NCBI GenBank assembly: GCA_034096865.1
Contig: JAWQFJ010016330.1
Coordinates: forward strand, 30,001 to 40,000
Length of the DNA stretch: 10,000 nt
Origin: Theodoxus fluviatilis
Taxonomy: Eukaryota > Mollusca > Gastropoda > Cycloneritida > Neritidae
Direction of reading: 5' to 3'
Shown here: positions 7,515 through 10,000 of the stretch, piece after piece
How the letters are laid out: every line of letters starts with the position of its first letter
How positions within the stretch are numbered: the first letter of the stretch is position 1
Made by a program: the position numbers and the translations under genes
The notes under the pieces: model-generated
Told to the model about the DNA's origin: nothing
The model's database searches: none
Seen by the model: only the letters and a program-made list of their open reading frames with translations

Positions 7515-7531
7515 AAATGTGTGAAAATAAA
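7515..7531 (+). repeat. Dispersed 17-bp repeat, copy 2
   Basis: Identical to 4238-4254 and again contains the AATAAA hexamer. Confidence 0.45.
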
Positions 7532-7926
7532 TTACTTTATGTGTTGTAGATGCATTTCGCTTGCAGAGTTTTCCTTTGCAACATTTCTCAAATCGCCATA
7601 GCCAGCTGTATCTTGTTCCTGTTTCTATTTTATGTGCCAGCTGGTTACCAGGAACTCAAAATCCAGGAAGTTTATTTCATTACGAAAGCTTACGGCTATT
7701 GCTCTATCCCCATATGTTTTCCACCCTCCATTTTAACATGAATTTCGACAGTCAAATCTTTAACTTTCTTCGGAGAGTTTTCTGTGCTGAACATTCAAGG
7801 GGGAAAAGACAACACAAGATTTGAATCAACCTCTCTCAGGCAAAGGTCTTCACAGTGATTCATCCGTTCCATTTGCATTGTTTTGTATCGTGCCCATATT
7901 TATGATCAGGCTTTGTGTCCGATTGG

Positions 7927-8421
7927 ATGGACAGGAAAAACCGGACTTCTCAACTGGGCGTGAATTCGGTGTTCACTACCCTTCCGCCTTTCGTGCAACG
8001 CAGGTCAGCAAAACCAGCAGGCTTCAAAGGCTGCAGATCCAGCGAGGCGTGGGAGACACTGAGGGGAGAAATTGTGGAAAGAAAAAAGAGAGAGAGAAGG
8101 AGAAGAACAGTCGGTGATTCTCTAATCACGAAGCTGTCAGGGTCACCATTGTTTACGGTCTGCCCGCATGCCACTGCTTCGCTGCGCGCGCAGATTGCCC
8201 GGGTGTCTAAAAAAGACGAAATTAAAATGAAACGCAAAGCTGTCCTATTGACACCCGCCGAGTCACTGAAGCGGAAGTCTTTGGGCTCATTGAAGCCTCA
8301 TTGTTTTTTAAGACAGTTTAATCTCAGAATGCAGAATTTGTCTCACGCTTCAAAAATTCTTAACGACGCTTGCAACTTTTTAAAAATCATGTCTCGTGCT
8401 GAAAAACCGATAGTGTCGTAA
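7927..8421 (+). CDS. Uncharacterised basic 164-residue open frame
   Basis: Longest ATG-started plus-strand frame outside simple repeats. ATG 7927 has G at +4 but T at -3. The stop is TAA at 8419-8421. A shorter form could start at ATG 8227 (AAAATGA context, 64 residues). The product is strongly basic. Residues about 55-65 form a Lys/Arg/Glu cluster encoded by a local AG-rich run (8081-8105), and a further KRK-rich segment with a Thr-Pro lies near residues 101-118, as in nuclear proteins. It has no signal peptide or membrane segment. The minus strand is also open over 8237-7950, so the open frame may be accidental. No family recognised. Confidence 0.2.
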   Translation: MDRKNRTSQLGVNSVFTTLPPFVQRRSAKPAGFKGCRSSEAWETLRGEIVERKKRERRRRTVGDSLITKLSGSPLFTVCPHATASLRAQIARVSKKDEIKMKRKAVLLTPAESLKRKSLGSLKPHCFLRQFNLRMQNLSHASKILNDACNFLKIMSRAEKPIVS

Positions 8422-8479
8422 ATTTGATGCATTGTTCTGCAACAACGTTCGTGCACACGAAACAAACTGGTGAGAGGTA

Positions 8480-8555
8480 CTTTTCGGTAGATGTGATACT
8501 GTTACGTCTGTTTTTGTATGTCATCCAGGACGTTGTGACAGTAATATGATTACTC
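8480..8555 (+). repeat. 77-bp repeat unit, copy 1
   Basis: Shares the order CTTTTC...GTGA...CTGTTA...TCTGTTTTTGTATG...CA-GG...GTAA-ATGATTA with 8900-8976 and 8977-9052. By eye about 80% identical to copy 2. It is separated from the other copies by the insertion at 8556-8895. Confidence 0.7.
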
Positions 8556-8897
<342 letters not shown>

Positions 8898-8899
8898 TA

Positions 8900-9052
8900 C
8901 TCTTCCGCAGAGGTGAAATTGTTATCTCTGTTTTTGTATGACATTCAGGTTGCTGAGATAGTAACATGATTAAGGACTTTTCAGCAGGGGTGAAACTGTT
9001 ACCTCTGTTTTTGTGTGACATTCAAGTTGCTGAAATAGTGACACGATCACTC
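8900..9052 (+). repeat. 77-bp tandem repeat, copies 2 and 3
   Basis: Copy 2 (8900-8976) and copy 3 (8977-9052) are head-to-tail with an exact 77-nt period (the G of CTCTGTTTTTG is at 8930 and 9007). About 10 differences over the first 71 bases. The period is not a multiple of 3, so the open minus-strand frame through it is not a coding repeat. Confidence 0.8.
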
Positions 9053-9261
9053 GATGAATCAGTTCCTGCAAACGTCAGGAGGGAATAAAGGTATCTAGTC
9101 ATTCTTACAGCGCCGTCAAAGTGCTCTGGTCGAAGAGAGTATTCAAATGTGCATTTTATAGTATATTGTAGTTTGTCTTTATGGTTTATTCCTGCACCTT
9201 TGTGACCTATGAATGTGCTATGAATAGAAAACTGTCTCTGCTTTGAAGTACTAAAATTTAA
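9053..9261. other. No recognisable feature
   Basis: Non-repetitive. AATAAA occurs near 9085-9090 on the plus strand, without a gene to serve. Confidence 0.4.
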
Positions 9262-9302
<41 letters not shown>

Positions 9303-9380
9303 CTCTCTCTTTCTCTTTCTCTTTCTCTCTCTCTCTCTCTCTCTCGCTCTCTCTCTCTCTCTCGCTCTCTCGCTCTCTCG

Positions 9381-9424
<44 letters not shown>
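9262..9424 (+). repeat. (TC)n tract with ATCT and CGCTCT variants
   Basis: TC run, then four ATCT units (about 9286-9301), CTTT units, CGCTCT units (about 9345-9392) and a final pure TC run. It has the same architecture as the tract at 2818-3095. Confidence 0.95.
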
Positions 9425-9456
<32 letters not shown>

Positions 9457-9486
9457 TACACACACAATCACACACACACACATGCA
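9425..9486 (+). repeat. (CA)n microsatellite
   Basis: Mostly pure CA with CATACATA and CAATCA breaks. It directly follows the TC tract, as at 3096. Confidence 0.9.
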
Positions 9487-9584
9487 CACTCATGCAAGCA
9501 CGCGTATAAGAAAACACGAACTAAACTGCATTCCCATACGCAGGACATACACTGCACTACCTCTCCAAAACACAATCAGAACAC

Positions 9585-9640
9585 ACACACGTGCGAGTGC
9601 GCGAGTGCGCGTACACACAAACGCAGACGCACGTGCACAT
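9585..9640. repeat. Alternating purine-pyrimidine tract, Z-DNA prone
   Basis: ACACACACGTGCG, GTGCGCG and GTGCGCGTACACAC blocks give a long run of mainly CA/CG alternation, the type that forms left-handed DNA most easily. Confidence 0.55.
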
Positions 9641-9661
9641 GCTCGCAGTCATATATACATG

Positions 9662-10000
9662 CATGCAAGCATTCAAATCAGCAAGGATGACAAATTCATT
9701 GGAGTACAAACGTTTGCTCTCAAACTGACAATACCTCATTACATCCGTGGTACGTTTTTCTGACAAAGCATACACATGACAATATTAAAATGTTCCGATT
9801 CATAAATCCTGCAGATGTATGTGCTTGCTGACGGCTGTCCAACAGCATGACTCATGGCTTCCTCCATAACAAACAGCCAGAATCGAGAGGGTAAAACATC
9901 AAGGTCATCGCGTGGCGGTAACTATCTCTTTCTCCTTCGTTTTATGACGAAAAGCCATCATTCCTTATCGAAATACCTGCACGCATTCGCAATAAAATGC
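9662..10000. other. No gene recognised
   Basis: Contains TCAAGGTCA at 9899-9907, an exact extended nuclear-receptor half-site of the ERR/SF-1 type, and AATAAA at 9991-9996. No open frame of note. Both motifs could be chance. Confidence 0.35.

Noticed and set aside
7550..7741. 63-codon hydrophobic frame after TTGTAG
   Set aside because: The acceptor-like context is poor in pyrimidines, the product is not recognisable, and the T-rich composition explains the hydrophobicity.

Overview
The window looks like non-genic or gene-poor nuclear DNA from a multicellular animal. There are no bacterial-style operons or ribosome-binding sites. There are long simple-sequence tracts (TC, AC, ATC, ATTC and AAT), degenerate interspersed repeats, and isolated eukaryotic splice- and promoter-like motifs. 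The repeat style, and a retroelement tail of the AAGCGCTTTGAG...GCGCGGTATA-(AAT)n kind, suggest a marine invertebrate such as a mollusc, but a fish-like genome cannot be excluded. No reading frame could be assigned to a known protein family. All CDS entries are therefore candidates with low confidence.

Layout. 1-210: a short acidic open frame at the window edge, possibly a terminal exon or a decayed one. 620-1110: a good-looking 3' splice site (+), then a 119-codon frame (-) with an E2F/CHR-like element just upstream of its ATG. 1317-1778: a weak open frame (+). About 1850-2817: a pyrimidine-rich, C-rich spacer with a perfect C-run (G-quadruplex/i-motif) block. 2818-3165: a long TC tract that runs into CA-rich sequence. 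3691-3840: a purine-rich stretch, followed at once by a 145-bp foldback (inverted repeat) element at 3848-3992. 4712-4798: an ATC microsatellite. 5096-5316: a candidate first exon (+) ending in a consensus AAG|GTGAGT donor. 5815-6150: a candidate 111-residue secreted protein (-), with a TATA-like box about 200 bp upstream of its ATG. 6459-6675: an ATTC/ATCC microsatellite. 7927-8421: a basic 164-codon open frame (+). 8480-9052: a 77-bp repeat array split by an insertion. 9262-9660: TC, then CA, then an alternating purine-pyrimidine tract.

The clearest structural result is at 8480-9052. Three diverged copies of a 77-bp unit are interrupted, between copies 1 and 2, by a roughly 340-bp insertion. 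The insertion ends in a retroposon-like tail plus (AAT)n and is flanked by the 7-bp direct repeat ATTACTC. Removing the insertion and one repeat restores a continuous array. The second clear structure is the foldback element at 3848-3992. The most gene-like locus is the secreted-protein candidate at 5815-6150 on the minus strand. Nothing in the sequence shows the candidate genes acting together.
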